A DNA stretch of 45,378 bases from Priapulus caudatus. Lineage: Eukaryota > Priapulida > Priapulimorpha > Priapulimorphida > Priapulidae. This document shows, piece after piece, positions 10,701 through 22,201 of this stretch. Made by a program: the position numbers and the translations under genes. Each line of letters starts with the position of its first letter. Within the stretch, counting starts at the first letter, position 1. The stretch covers positions 417,430-462,807 of the forward strand of contig NW_014577076.1 of assembly GCF_000485595.1 (NCBI RefSeq), given 5' to 3'. The notes under the pieces are model-generated. The model did no database searches and was not told where the DNA came from. It saw only the letters and a program-made list of their open reading frames with translations.

Positions 10701-12124
10701 ACTACTCATTTTATGGCCAGAAACTACAGATTGCTTCAAATATGTGTTGGCATCTCTGAGTTAGGTGTACCCAACTCACATAAATGTCGTTTTGAATTCT
10801 CAACATTAATGAAATAGGTATGCGCTCCACGTATATTTATGATTGACTCCATATACGTGCCTTTACTGCCAAAGGAATTGTTATTGTGTATCACTATCAG
10901 CATAAATTTCATTCAAAGTGAGGCGATGTACAATTCGCGTAATATCTGCGAAATACAGTAATTTTGTGCACTGTTGTTATTGGTCTGTGTTGCAGAAAAT
11001 TTAAGGCCCTGTGGTTAGTTACCCCTGTCAGTCACTCCCTAAAACACGCTTTTCTTTGTAGGCGAGGATATCGAGTCGTTGCTATTCCAATACATGAATG
11101 AGTGGTTGTATGCCTTCAGTGTTGAGCCATTTTTCATACCAAGGGTGAGCACTTTTGGTGGTCTGATTTTATCATTTATCTGTATACAGGATGTATATCG
11201 CATATACGTCACAAGCTTATGAATTAGCTGGAGTGTACAAGGCAAACTATGTATTTCTCTCATTTTACACTTAAATAGTTGAGATAATATAGCGCAAATA
11301 CTACATCTGTCACTGTGTATCCGTTTTTTAACAATGTGTGAGATATGTTGTATTCTTGTTGGTGTACAGATTAAGATAATTCACTGGCAATCATGTGCTT
11401 CCAAGATAATACAGTGCATTCTCATAATACCATTAGTGTACTAGTTGGTTTATTTTGATCCCTTACAGAAAATTATTGTGACGGATTTTGACAAAGAAAA
11501 CTTTAGAATTAAAGCAATTGGATACGGAGAGGAATTTGACATTAGCAAACATCCCCAGGTAATGTCAGTGTCTATATGACTCACATACTATGTTAACAAA
11601 TGGCATTGAATGAAGGGATGGGAAGCCCAAAGACTATATTTTCTAGGTTTTGTGTTTTGGCCCTAGATCAAGTAGAAACTTGTACATCAAGAAAGCATTT
11701 CAAAATATGTACGTGTTGTTTAGGCTTTATACATACAACTTATCGCAAGGCCATGTTCAATTATTGTGGTAAATTTGTTTGTAACTTGTTCTGTTGGTTT
11801 TTTTGTTTTTTCTTTTATGGTAATTTATCAGTTTTAAAGTTGGAAGAAGCTGAATATGACTACCAGAAGTCGAAACTAGTAGTGTATCACGAACCTTTTA
11901 TGCATCAATTCATATCGTCGAGTAATAAGCTAATCACACCCTTATAATAAGATAGTACACTGATGCTGAGATCCGTAGAGACCGTCCAGGCCTCTGTTAC
12001 ACATGTGTAGTAAATATACGTTTCTTTGTTGCAGGGAACAGAGGTTAAGGCGATCACATACTCCAACATGCAAATATATGACAACAGTGATAAACACGAA
12101 ATTTATCTCATCATTGACATTTAA
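1755..12124 (+). CDS. ZBTB8OS: Archease (RTCB tRNA-ligase cofactor), six or seven exons
   Basis: Archease activates the RTCB RNA ligase, promoting its guanylylation and turnover in tRNA splicing and XBP1-type mRNA splicing. Exons: 2210-2234, 10059-10101, 10304-10382, 11062-11144, 11469-11558, 12035-12124 (stop TAA 12122-12124), preceded by a tentative 1755-1776. Each internal boundary has AG/GT and phases agree throughout. Seen in order: LDHTADVQ, LHSWGDDLKEAFEQ, MAMFGYMTD, SLLFQYMNEWLYAFS, GYGEEFDISKHPQ, GTEVKAITYSNMQIY and the C-terminal LIIDI. These match the archease family from end to end, including the N-terminal and C-terminal acidic residues thought to bind metal. With the tentative exon the protein is 143 aa, close to archaeal archeases and shorter at the N-terminus than the human one. 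The intron 2235-10058 is swollen by an LTR element; the intron 10383-11061 carries a MITE. Coding sequence is clean, so the gene looks functional. Confidence 0.93.
2442..2445 (+). repeat. Target-site duplication, left copy
   Basis: AACA immediately precedes the TG that starts the LTR and is repeated immediately after the terminal CA at 9805-9808. A 4-bp duplication fits Ty3/gypsy integration. Confidence 0.6.
2446..2884 (+). mobile_element. LTR of a Ty3/gypsy-type retrotransposon (left part)
   Basis: It starts TGTAACGCCCC and is matched in reverse orientation by 7573-7976. Its last 77 bp (2808-2884) recur without change at 9713-9789. It stops abruptly at ...AAGTCTGT and runs straight into mid-polymerase coding sequence. 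The missing terminal bases (CTGATCAGGATTACA) occur only at the right-hand copy. Joining 2446-2884 to 9790-9804 would give one complete LTR of about 454 bp beginning TG and ending CA. Confidence 0.75.
2885..3600 (+). pseudogene. Gypsy reverse transcriptase fragment, multiply frameshifted
   Basis: Conserved blocks of a Ty3/gypsy reverse transcriptase are readable in pieces: DSLGGDQWFSTLDQG (about 2977-3021), a TPWGLYEW-like block near 3090-3115, and the catalytic YLDD at 3214-3225. A KLKPS-like thumb follows near 3308, then a connection-region block ending near 3570 that reads YNLLAML. The frame changes many times through one- or two-base insertions and deletions, while residues between the shifts stay well conserved. 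No gag, protease or primer-binding site separates it from the LTR, so the 5' half of the element is missing here. Not functional as written. Confidence 0.8.
3700..4230 (+). pseudogene. Gypsy RNase H fragment, frameshifted
   Basis: KPFVLHTDG at 3738-3764 is the start of the gypsy-type RNase H domain with its first catalytic Asp. A GAVLYQH-like block follows near 3786-3810, then a TYVL-like block near 4084-4095, and an ADG-type end near 4209-4217. Several frameshifts and stop codons interrupt it. It continues the order RT then RNase H expected for Ty3/gypsy. Confidence 0.75.
4231..4900 (+). pseudogene. Degraded gypsy linker between RNase H and integrase
   Basis: The position fits the linker and N-terminal zinc-binding part of integrase. 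No block is clear enough to assign residue by residue. It is interrupted in every frame. Confidence 0.35.
4900..5590 (+). pseudogene. Gypsy integrase fragment, frameshifted
   Basis: Integrase blocks are recognisable in changing frames: GHFGPDK near 4941-4961, SYWSKHGETDIYQ near 4992-5030, PFELG near 5116-5130 followed by a VDF that would hold the first catalytic Asp, and VDHFTRLPMAYPTR near 5201-5242. Then a TTPYH block lies near 5419-5434 and GQVERF at 5447-5464, whose Glu (5456-5458) corresponds to the last catalytic residue. Insertions and deletions break the frame repeatedly. Confidence 0.8.
5590..6300 (+). pseudogene. Gypsy pol C-terminal segment (GPY/F-type region)
   Basis: LPID near 5662-5673 and VLVRN near 5884-5898 mark the end of the integrase core and the start of its C-terminal module. 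YEVRPESGPG near 6004-6033, followed in another frame by RLHRN near 6043-6060, is a typical end-of-pol motif of animal gypsy elements. Frameshifts are frequent. Confidence 0.7.
6301..7572. other. Retroelement-associated sequence of unclear assignment
   Basis: This lies between the end of pol and an inverted LTR copy. The + strand at 6600-6990 has a proline- and histidine-rich open stretch. The - strand from 7314 to 7090 has an open stretch starting near MSSEAEVPSW, which could be the beginning of a gag frame reading away from the inverted LTR. Neither assignment is secure. Confidence 0.35.
7573..7976 (-). mobile_element. Inverted copy of the same LTR, missing 70-odd bp
   Basis: The reverse complement aligns along its length with 2446-2884, from a TACAACACGCCC-like start to a GATCCAGGATTACA-like end. 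Differences are mostly small insertions and deletions. It lacks a segment equivalent to 2808-2878. It contains the only ambiguous base of the window (N at 7594). No target duplication is visible at its ends, so it is not a simple separate insertion. Confidence 0.75.
7977..9712 (+). pseudogene. Probable gag-region fragment of the gypsy element
   Basis: This is GC-richer than the flanks, with short, charged, frameshifted reading segments on the + strand. Near 9464-9512 an ECGQ block followed by HFA/GC-like residues resembles a retroviral-type CCHC zinc knuckle, but it is broken by a frameshift and a stop. If correct, gag lies after pol, the wrong order for an intact element. A fold to a known gag cannot be shown from the sequence alone. 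Confidence 0.35.
9713..9804 (+). mobile_element. LTR 3' end (right part of the element)
   Basis: 9713-9789 is identical over 77 bp to 2808-2884. It then continues CTGATCAGGATTACA, supplying the terminal CA missing on the left. Upstream of 9713 the similarity to the LTR stops at once. Confidence 0.75.
9805..9808 (+). repeat. Target-site duplication, right copy
   Basis: AACA follows the LTR end and equals 2442-2445. Confidence 0.6.
10465..10758. mobile_element. MITE with 13-bp TIRs and 6-bp target duplication
   Basis: CAGAGATGCCAAC at 10465-10477 is perfectly inverted at 10746-10758. The element is flanked by AGTTAG on both sides (10459-10464 and 10759-10764). It is 294 bp long with no coding capacity, and an internal GGGTCAC/GTGACCC hairpin sits at 10680-10696. 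It lies between two archease exons and has not disturbed splicing signals. The CAGAG start and short TIR suggest a hAT-type origin, but a 6-bp rather than 8-bp duplication leaves the superfamily open. Confidence 0.85.
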
Positions 12125-13499
12125 GTGGTGTTATTAGTCACTTATATGCTACTGCAGTGCTTTTGTACTTTAGTTTACCTGCAATTTTTGTTTTGTTTAC
12201 TGCAGGTTTGATATGAATATTACTCAATGATAAGATAGAGGAATTTTGTATGTGCAGATATGTATGACCCTGTGTGTGTAAATGGTCATGAGTTTGTGTG
12301 TGTGAATGTGTGAATGTGTGGATGGCATGCGTGTGTAGTGTTACTTATTAATATATTTATATGACATAACAAAAAAGATTTGGTATAATGCCATGTGAAT
12401 TTTGAGCTGAAATAACAGGTGATGAGTGCTATGAAATTAGTAAAATAAATCGATCAAGCTTTATGGCCATAGCAGCAGTGGTTCTGGAGATGGCCACTTG
12501 CATGGTACTTTTATTGCTGTGATATATAATACATAGGCATTGATACGATGCAAACTAGTATGGTTTGGCTTTACTATTTTCTTTCTTACACTGCGAAAAC
12601 GTCTGTATGTTATGGCCAATTATGAGGACCAGGGTAAGATGAAACCCACTCTCAATAGTTAACCCTGACATTGTGTTAATGTGAGATGTTTAATCACAGA
12701 AAGTAGCACATGTGAAACTAATGCCATCAGGCACCCGTTTAGTCGCAGGCACACGTATTGTCGTGGAAACGTGGTTCTGAGGAGCCACCAGTTGCTCTCA
12801 TTTGCTTCATGTTGATTGGATGGAATATAGCGGCCACACCCGTACTCGGAGGCATCCCAAGCTAGTGACTGGGCTTCAGTTACATCTCACCGTCTATTTT
12901 TTAAATCCCAGAATGAACAGAAGAATGTAAAAAGGTGAAAAGAAGAATGCAATCACGACCATTTATTAAAATCCAGATTCATACAGGTTGTAACGTTGAA
13001 CCAATAAAACACTAACGATAAGAATACTTTTGTCATAAAAGATAGGTATTTATTTCCAATCATTTTACCACCTGCTAATTCATTTTAGCAGAATTAGGTA
13101 ACAAATTTTACAGGACCTTACAAAATGCTATAGGAAAATCTTCATATTATGATGGGCTTTCTTTGCAAATAGCTATCTTTAATGTCACTAACAGGTTAGC
13201 AATGATCCAATCCAAGGACTCCACAAATTATTAATACAAAGCCCCTAACACCTCGATTTGGCCTCATTACATTGTCTGCAGATAGTTACCATGAGTGAAT
13301 TGAGAAAAATACAAATGTCAGATGCTCATTAATACTGAGTCGCCACACTCGACTTTAAATACATTATACAGTCATGTGTGGTATCTGACAGCGTGTTGAA
13401 ATTTCAATAGCTTAAAATCGCCACAAATCAATTGCACCATCAGTTTTGTAAACGAAATGCTTGTTGGATGTGACTCTCCTGCTAATATACAAGTGTATG
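12125..13499. other. Archease 3' UTR and convergent intergenic region
   Basis: This follows the archease stop codon. It holds a TG-rich stretch (about 12270-12340) and a possible polyadenylation signal near 12444. A TTTATT at about 13050 on the + strand could serve as the AATAAA of the minus-strand Cys-rich frame at 13500. No further coding sequence was recognised. Confidence 0.5.
12444..12449 (+). terminator. Possible polyadenylation signal of archease
   Basis: AATAAA lies 320 bp after the archease stop codon, the first canonical signal seen downstream. Cleavage there is inferred. Confidence 0.4.
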
Positions 13500-13807
13500 T
13501 TATCTGTTGCACCTAATTGGCTGTAAAATAGTACATAACTGCTTACACGAGGCCACTACAAAGCAAAAGTCGTCAGTGCTGCAGATTTTGATACACTCTC
13601 CAGCTACGCCACATGTACTGTCATATCGCCACAGAACTCTGCAAACGCCGCTCGTGGAATGAAGCCTGAAATACACACATTCTCCGCAGCTGCACTCATA
13701 GCAATCAGAGGTACAACTAGCCACTACGTGTGCCTCAGAATATTGCAAGTTGTTAATTTCAACAAAAGCATTCTGCTTTGTGGTCATGCACTTACAAATT
13801 TTCCTAC
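13500..13807 (-). CDS. Cysteine-rich reading frame, candidate last exon, unrecognised
   Basis: On the minus strand, an AG acceptor (13809-13808) is followed by 101 codons and a TAA stop at 13502-13500. About 15 of the 101 residues are cysteine, in clusters such as CKC and CTSDCYECSCGEC, with further regularly spaced Cys to the end. This is far above the chance level, and no simple repeat explains it. The pattern suggests a secreted, disulphide-rich protein or an extracellular domain, but I do not recognise a family. The in-frame ATG at 13787 does not begin a signal peptide, so upstream exons would be needed; none was convincingly found. It could still be a chance open frame. It lies convergent to archease and downstream of the CLK gene on the same strand. 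Confidence 0.35.
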
Positions 13808-16800
13808 CTAGCCATAAAAATCACGTTCTCTCTCGCGTGCTCTGTCTCTCACGCACACACACTAAATACATAACTTCAATACTTACATTGTATAGCGTCG
13901 TGAGCTCATTATTATTATTTACAAAATATAACACTGCAAATCAGTCTGTTGCAGACCAGCATTTACCTATACATATATGTGATATAGAAGAACTACAACT
14001 CTATTACGCACGCACGCACGCATACACACGCATCCACTTATACCACACACGCGCATGCTTTCAAAATATGATGCATGTACCGGTGGCAGACCTATGCACA
14101 ATCGGACTCGTGCACACAACTCTGTCATCATTCACGGGTGCCACATTAGTGGTATATTGAAGACGAACACCGTGTTACGTGTTAAACTAGCTAAAGTTAA
14201 ATCAACGAGGTTGATGTTATTCGACTCTTAGATGCTCAAGATCTCGTCTATTCATGGTTACATTCTTCCCCACTGTGTTGTTAGCAGCGAATTGCTAGAA
14301 CAATGTTAAGGGATACTTGGAAGTAAAGCAGAGTCAGGCATGTCTACCTGGCAAACATACTTTAACACGTCTTTGGCGCTAATTACTTTTATGGACACTG
14401 GTTATAAAAGGTACTATCCTACCAGGCTATACAAGTGCAAGTGAACCCAAGTTTCACGTGTAAATTCTACGCACGTCATTTTTTGTTTACCAGTAACAAA
14501 AATGGCATACAAGGAAAATTGCAACATATTTGAGCCAATCAAACATACACAGAGTAACATAATACTGGTAAATTACAGCAGATTGAGTGCATCTATCATA
14601 TAAAGTCACAGTCTGATCAGCCAAAGGAAGAAAAGGGTACACCTTCATTGCCTGAAAATAAACATCATAAGTCATAAAAGTCCTAATTGACGAAATGACA
14701 TTTCGAGTAGGTCAAAGGATACGAGACATAGATCAGTAAAAATAGGAGTATAGCAATTTTCTGCCAAGCCGACATAAGACTTACAGAACATGGGAACTGA
14801 TTAGGTTTAAAGCACAAGTACAGGTAAACAATGAAAATGGTTTTCTAACGCCACTTCACAAACGTTATACGTACATAAAATAACTGTAAAAGATTTGACA
14901 TTGAAATTCTAGACTCCTTCCACGTCCTAAAGATCTCACGATAAAATATAACGTTTTATTACAAGTTTGTGTGGCGAGCAATTTAGAGTACGAGAGAGGA
15001 TATATCCGTGACTGCTACCCAAGTACCAATAGCCTAGTTTCCAAATATAATACAGACTGCAGGAGATAAAAAGAAAGGGAGATTAGCCCCAGTACACTAC
15101 TTCCACTTGTTCAAGACGGTTGATGATCCTGATTAGATTTTAACTTAGCATTACACAAAACAATTCTCATAGAGAAATTATAGTGTTATATGTTAATCGA
15201 ACAAAAATACACTATTATACTGTTATAAATAACTATTCTATAAAAAATCTTTTGAATGCCCGAATGAATTAATGAATTAATAATAAGAGCAGTAAAAGGT
15301 AGTTCAAATAATGTACGATAAAACATTTACATCCGGGTCAAACGTAAGAGATTTTAGAAAGGAAACTATGTATAATAGATATTTAATTTCCATAAAATAT
15401 TAGTTGTACTAATTGTTCAAATAAATATTACATGGCTTGCCCTGATGTGGAGAATATTTGTGGCCAAGCTAAATCCCCAACTGTAACGATCACAGTCTAT
15501 GCTAGTAACTTTATTGCCTACTCACTCAAACTAGCATGTTCTGTCACGTATAGGCTTCGCGAGAACATATCCTAGCAGCGAAACATGGTCTGTCCTCGCA
15601 TTATACAGCCACCAATGATTGCGTTTGCACAGGAGACATACAATGCGAATTAGTTCCAAGTTCAAAGGGGTGCAATAGTCGAGACGAGGGTGTTCAGCTT
15701 AACAAATGTCGTTTTACCTTTGAACACTGTACAGAACGCAACATTAATAGCTTATTCACCTCCGGTTGAAGTAAAGAAAGTTTATTCATTACTTTAAGTT
15801 GTGTTGGTCAGACGATTTATGATTGAGATTGCAATTTCTGCATTGAAATTATACTCAGGTTAGTGCACGTGTTTCTCACTATTTCTTTCCAAAAAAGGAC
15901 TCGATACATATAACTTGATCTACTTTTTCTAAAATAAAAGAATTTATAGCATTACTAAAACTGAGTCAATTGTTAGTTTCATTTTGCAGAAATTATTGTA
16001 TGCTGTGCTAATTTGTATAGTGAAACCTAGGTTAAGCAAGAACTAGGGGAGCAGATCAACAGAAAAAAAGAAGGGGAAGAAGAAGGAGAAGAAAAACCAA
16101 CCAGGCAATCCAAAGCGGAAACACATCAGTGTTTACAACGCCAACTACTACGACTAGCGACAACTCGCAATGCAAAGGCATAACAATGAGAGACTTCAGC
16201 ACACAGGCTACACTGTGGAAAGACATGTTCACTTGGTCTCCGCTCCTGCTGACTCGCGCTTGCGTGGTTGACAGCAGGCCCTTGGCCACTCGTCACCAGT
16301 AGTACTGTGCTGCTGTTTGCATGGGATGGGGTGCGGGTGATGACGACCTTAGATTGAATAACGTGCATGAGTTATACTTCTCTGCGCCAGCTCTACCAGG
16401 AGGCACCCTGGAGAAGTGAGAAAAACATGTCAGTCGTTGAAGAAGCAGCACTTTCCCTGATGCGTGAAGAGTGTGCCATCACTGGCAGAATGGATAGGGT
16501 GTGCTGAGTGTACGAGCGGGAAAATAGAATTAGAGGTCACACGCATTATTCAATCTATCGATGCCAACACACGCTAACTAATCGTCCTGCATCTTCGGTG
16601 ACCGTCCCATCATGTTCGCGAACAATATAAGGAGTATCTTAGACTAACATACTCTAGAGGATATCTATGCAGAACCGAAAAAAGTGTCGAACAAATATGG
16701 CGTAAAACGCAGGTGGACACAGAGCATGACTATCTCTTAAAAACGTATGTACATGATACAGTGTGTCTAACACTGAGCAGTGTCAGCAGCATCCCAAACA

Positions 16801-17036
16801 AAATTCTACTGGACGCTGCTGCCTACTGCAGACTAGCACCAAATGCAACCGCATGACAGCCACTTCTGCTCTGTTGCCCCCTACAATGCCAAGTACTAGA
16901 CAACTGGCACATATTCCAGTAAGGGTCCAGCATTGGAGCTGCATTTTTCCCCTGAATGGCCTTTCACTCCGAGACAAGGTCGTGATGGATGGCGCTACGT
17001 TCACACACAAACTAGCTCTGGATGCTTGAGCACATG
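13808..17036. other. AT-rich intergenic stretch
   Basis: This holds a CG/CA-rich microsatellite-like run (about 14010-14050) and otherwise AT-rich unique sequence. A minus-strand open segment after a good acceptor (TTTATTTTCAG, exon side from about 14651 down to 14487) reads 50-odd codons with a hydrophobic end, but its phase does not fit the Cys-rich exon. The part near 16.0-17.0 kb probably includes the CLK 3' UTR. No AATAAA was found within 1 kb of the CLK stop; a TTTATT (minus-strand AATAAA) occurs near 15781. Confidence 0.45.
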
Positions 17037-18756
17037 CTATCGGCTCAGACTATGTGAGCGCTCGCGCCTGTAGGTTTTTGAACGGTCGGTGTCTAACCTA
17101 TGTTCCATCGGCAGTCGGTCGAAGAACGGATGCTTCAACGCATCTTTGAGTGTGATGCGGACTGACGGGTCGTAGTCGAGCATGTGCGAGATGAGGTCAA
17201 ACAGTTCCCGCGTCTCATCATCGTCACTGATGACGTACCTCTGAAAGGAAGCAGACGCGCAATCAGGAGAGCCGTCACACACACCACGTGTATACCACAC
17301 CCCACCCCCATTTTTCTAGGTCCCTCATAGTTTCTCCCCGGTGCTTCAATAGCTCGCACCCATTGTCGTGTACAGTATTACATCGCCATCTCATTAGATG
17401 CATCACTAGTTGCTGCTTGACGCATCCAGACTTCACGCCCATCATCACTTCTTCCCACACTTCATGACTGCTTCTAATATAAGTACCTTCAAGGGCTTGC
17501 AATTATCTTTGACGTAGCGACCAGCGGGGCTGCGCTCATCCCACTCCAGCCGGCCGTGGTAGAAGTACTTGGTCTTCGACCGCCGACAGAGTCGGTAAGG
17601 CAGTGGACCCAAGATGCGCTCCATCATCGCTAAATGCTCGCGGTTGTCGTGAGTCTGCACGAAAACCGCAAAAAGTACATGATTACACGTTATCAGCGTT
17701 TATTAGCGCCATGATTGCCGGCACACACGATGGGGCACAACTTTCTGCGTATCCCGGAAATTCCGTGCATCACGAAAAATGGTGTATGGTGCGATAGCAT
17801 AGAAACTTTAGGTAGATTTCTGTTTTCGCAATGTTGGGAATGTTGGCGAGGATATGATTATACGCTCTTAACAACCAGATATTTAGGCCTGGAAATTTTT
17901 TCTCACGCAATAACCTCTGTATACAATAGTAGTTTCAGACATTTTAGGCTACATTCTTACCCTTAATTGGGTAATGTGCTTTGATTACGAATGTCAGCTT
18001 TAATTCTATTCGACAACTGTTAGTGTTAATAGTTCATAAAGTCGGCTTACAACAAAACCTGGGTGTAGCTATTTCCGTAATATACTTGTTTGTTTGTAAA
18101 TCATGGTTTTAAAGTACTAGATTACTATTGATCTTGCACTCAAGCAGTAATCTATAATATTATTATCCACAAGGAATGAACACTTACCTGGAACATGGTG
18201 ATACCTAGGTAAAGTTCAAATATAATACAACCAATGCTCCATATATCGCATGGTTGTGACCATCCTAGTTCTGTTGAAATAAAATAAAATAAAAATTAGA
18301 TATATACATATCTGCATATAATGTCACTGCTGCATATACATAATATAAATATTTATCTAATATCACAGACATGTACATATCAATATGCACATAATGTTAC
18401 AGATATATATAAATGTGCAGATATGTACCTAATATCACCTCTGGCGCTCTGTAGTGTCTCGTTGATACTATGGTGCTATGATGCTCATGGTCAAATGTTG
18501 CTGAGCCAAAGTCAATCAGACGGATTTCTGTGTTTTGCACCCGCTTGAATTCTTTTTTCTACGTAGGATAACAATGAAACAAGCATATAATAGAGGGATA
18601 AAATGCATGGGTTAATGCAAGGATGTGTATTACACAATATGGGGTGCATGCTTGTTACTGTAACAATATTTTTTTTAAAGTCGTTATATTATTCAAAAAG
18701 GAGTAAATGCTATCAGAATGTATCATCATGATCATATATTATGTGCATGCAATCGC

Positions 18757-18791
<35 letters not shown>

Positions 18792-21700
18792 AATAATAAT
18801 AATATAAATAATAAATATAGTAATGATAATAATTGTAATAAAAAATTCAACAATTTTGGAAATTGAAATAAATAGCAATATTAACACGAAACAAAACAAC
18901 AAAACATTGAGGAACTGCTACACAATAGCCTTTTCTACCAACCCTATGTTATAAAAAGTTCAATAACCCAATCACAATGCATATAAATATCTGGTACCTT
19001 ATCAAACAGAAAGTTAACCCAAAATACTGTACATGCAAAAAAACAAAGAAAGAAAGAAAGTACGAATATAATATGGTATGCGTGCATGTAACAAATCAAC
19101 TAAAGCCGTTACTTGTTTACGGCATCCAAGGTTCTGTGTTCACTCGCAGTAACTAAAAGCAGACGGGCAGCAACGCCCTTATTGTCACTCACCTGTTTAT
19201 GTCTGCTGCGAGAACTACTCACCCGTTTGGGGATTTGTTCAATCATGTATTCGGAGGAAACAAATAGGATATTCTCTGGCTTCAGGTCCGTATGGGTAAG
19301 CTGGTTGCCATGCAGAACTGTAAAACAGACAGAAACGGTCTCCTTTTAAAGATGATAAAATGAAAGAAATGCTATATTCAAGATAGCAATCACCTTAGAA
19401 AGTACACACTTTTTTATTTAACTGGGGCTATAAGTAACTATGGGCCTCGTCTGCTTCCCAGCTAGGCGTCACTGTACTGGATTCAGAATTTCTTCTTGGA
19501 TGAATCATATCAGCTATGCGGTGAAGGAATAGCAGTTTTAGAATAGTTATTTAAAAGATAAGATTCTGCTATCATAGCATGTTGGGTATATTAGTATAAA
19601 CTCCCAGAGCCCATATGTATTCCTGCTTTTGCATCTAGCCACAAATCACAGTACTAGTGACTAGGATTTACTATGCATAAAATGTTGGCTGCAGAGAAGC
19701 AGGCATGGCATGTATATAGTTCTAGAAGTACGAGTATCAAACATCAGTAGTCTGTAGATCAATCTAATTAGAATCATTCACTACTCAAAATGTACTGAAA
19801 ATTCTCAAATAATAACTAATAACGCAGCCCCAAAAGCGGAGACATGCTAATATAATCACAAGTTAATATGGATAACTTATTTTTATTGGATTTATTATTT
19901 TGTAATTAGGTTATATGCACTAAACTGCCCTTAAATTTTGGCACATTTTGAAAGGTTTATACTTCAGCTGCATATACAGGAGTGCTATTACAGTGGTGAG
20001 TACAGTATACAGTGTTGTATGCGTTAAAACGTTGCAGAAAAAAAACGCAGCAGTATAATGTAGGTTATTTGAGACTATTGTTTTGAGGTTGAACAGACCT
20101 TGCGTAAACCATATTTCCGGTGCAAAGCAGAACCTAGGTTATTTAAACAAACTGTTCTACAGTTCGGGTAGACACTGCCACTGTTGTTGCATAATTAGTT
20201 TTCAATCCTGCCTATAGGTAGCTCTAGGTGTAATAATCTCGCACCTGTTCCACAGGAATTTTTTCTCGGCATCTGGTCTAGTCAGTCTCTATAGACAAGT
20301 CTAGGTATGCGAGATCCTGTGCGATTGCAAAAGTAAATTCCCAATAACTGTACTGTATTGGTACACTGTATAATTTGTGACAGGTATCTAACTCTTACTA
20401 TAATTTGGCGAATGTTGTATGTATGTATGTATGTTAATGAAAGGCTCCGTCAGTTTTGATCCAAATAGCGCCAAATTCACAGAAGAGATCGATGAATACA
20501 CGGGACGGGTTCTAAACTATACTCGGTTGAAAACGGTAAAAAAGGCTTAAAAAAGACACACAAAAAAAGGTAAAGATTTGCCTGAAAATAGGGGGCGCTA
20601 TATCTTTGCCTTGCTAATATTTCGCTGCCTGTGAACGTTGTGCTGTAATATTTCGCCGTCTGTCAACGTTGTGCTGCATGTAAGCCCAATAATGATTTTT
20701 ATGATTTTTGTAAGCCCAATAATGTAATTAGAAATAAGCATGTAATAATGAAGTCAGATGTCAATGTCAAGGTCAACCTCTTCTCTTATCTCTCTGGGTA
20801 TTGAACAGTCGGTACCACATGCATCACAGTCACTAAGCCCGCGCTTAGCGCGGGTTCCAGCTAGTAGCAATAAAAAATGGAAAGAGAAGATAACTGTAAT
20901 AAAAACACTGTGTTGTTTCAGTCTTGGAATATATACAAATTGCACCAAGTTACCTGATCCGGTAATTAAAATAATTATTCTTTCACAAAATTCATCGTGT
21001 ATGTAGATGCCAACCTCAGAAATGAAAAAATTGCTGCAGCTATAATAATTTAATTTTTGGACAATTTTAGTTTAATAATAGTATCGATTTTAAATTCACC
21101 TGTTGATTTATATCATACATTACAATAATACATGATTTTTGGTTAAAAAAAAATTTAAAGAAAGTATTAATTTACCTGCGATGTTGATATTTTTAGATTG
21201 AAATTGACAGGATTTTGATATTTGAATTGAACATGGAATGATGATATGATATCAAAGTTAACACACAAATGACCAAGAAATGGGTGTAAAAATATGTGGT
21301 TTCTCTAATAAATAGTTATAACCGTCAAAAACAGGACGAATACGAGAAGAGCAAAAAATAAACCATCCTACTACTTTAACACATGTAATGAGACATAAAT
21401 ATTGAAATCAGAAACTGGCCCTGTATGAAAAGAAAATGCATGACCTTCAGCTTGCATATTCAACGACTTACTAGAAAATACTAAGCCGACAGATATTATA
21501 CATGAAGCCATGGTACATGCTATCTCCATATGGCGTGCGTATCCACTTAAATCCCGTTTAGAGTAGAAGTTCTCTCCCGTCTACATGACAAACATGTTAA
21601 CATGATAAGTAGGTTTGCCTGTTGCAGCTGCGCCACGCGTTTGTCAAACTTGTCAGAGAGGGATGGTTGATGAATATACGCGCTTAGGCGGATTGTTGCA

Positions 21701-22015
21701 CAATCTTATATTTCTTGAACGAGCTCGCGCGCGCACACAAACGAAGGAATGCACGCACACAGACAGACGCTGCACGATCTGCCATCCTCACTCGCATGTA
21801 AAATCCACAGCGTGCGTGATAGATCAGCTGGAGAGCTAAAGAATCAGAAGAATTCACTGGCGTGCGTGCGTGCGTGCCTGTGTTTGACATGCAGCACACA
21901 GCAGAGATCTCGTTATATATAATGCTCTATAGAAGAATATCGCAGTTAAGAAACGCACTTTCTTTCGTTCTTGCTTGCCTCCCTCTGAGTCTCTCCATTT
22001 TAGTCACTGACATAT

Positions 22016-22090
<75 letters not shown>

Positions 22091-22149
22091 GTCTCTGACG
22101 TCTGTCTCTGCTCTGTCTCTGCTCTCTGGTCTCTTGTCTCTGTCTTCTG

Positions 22150-22201
<52 letters not shown>

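Noticed and set aside
14487-14651. Minus-strand segment after a good acceptor with a hydrophobic C-terminus
   Set aside because: The possible donors do not match the phase of the Cys-rich exon and no other partner exon is visible; kept only as a note.
16763-17029. + strand 88-codon frame next to the CLK stop
   Set aside because: It lies opposite the presumed CLK 3' UTR and has no recognised feature.
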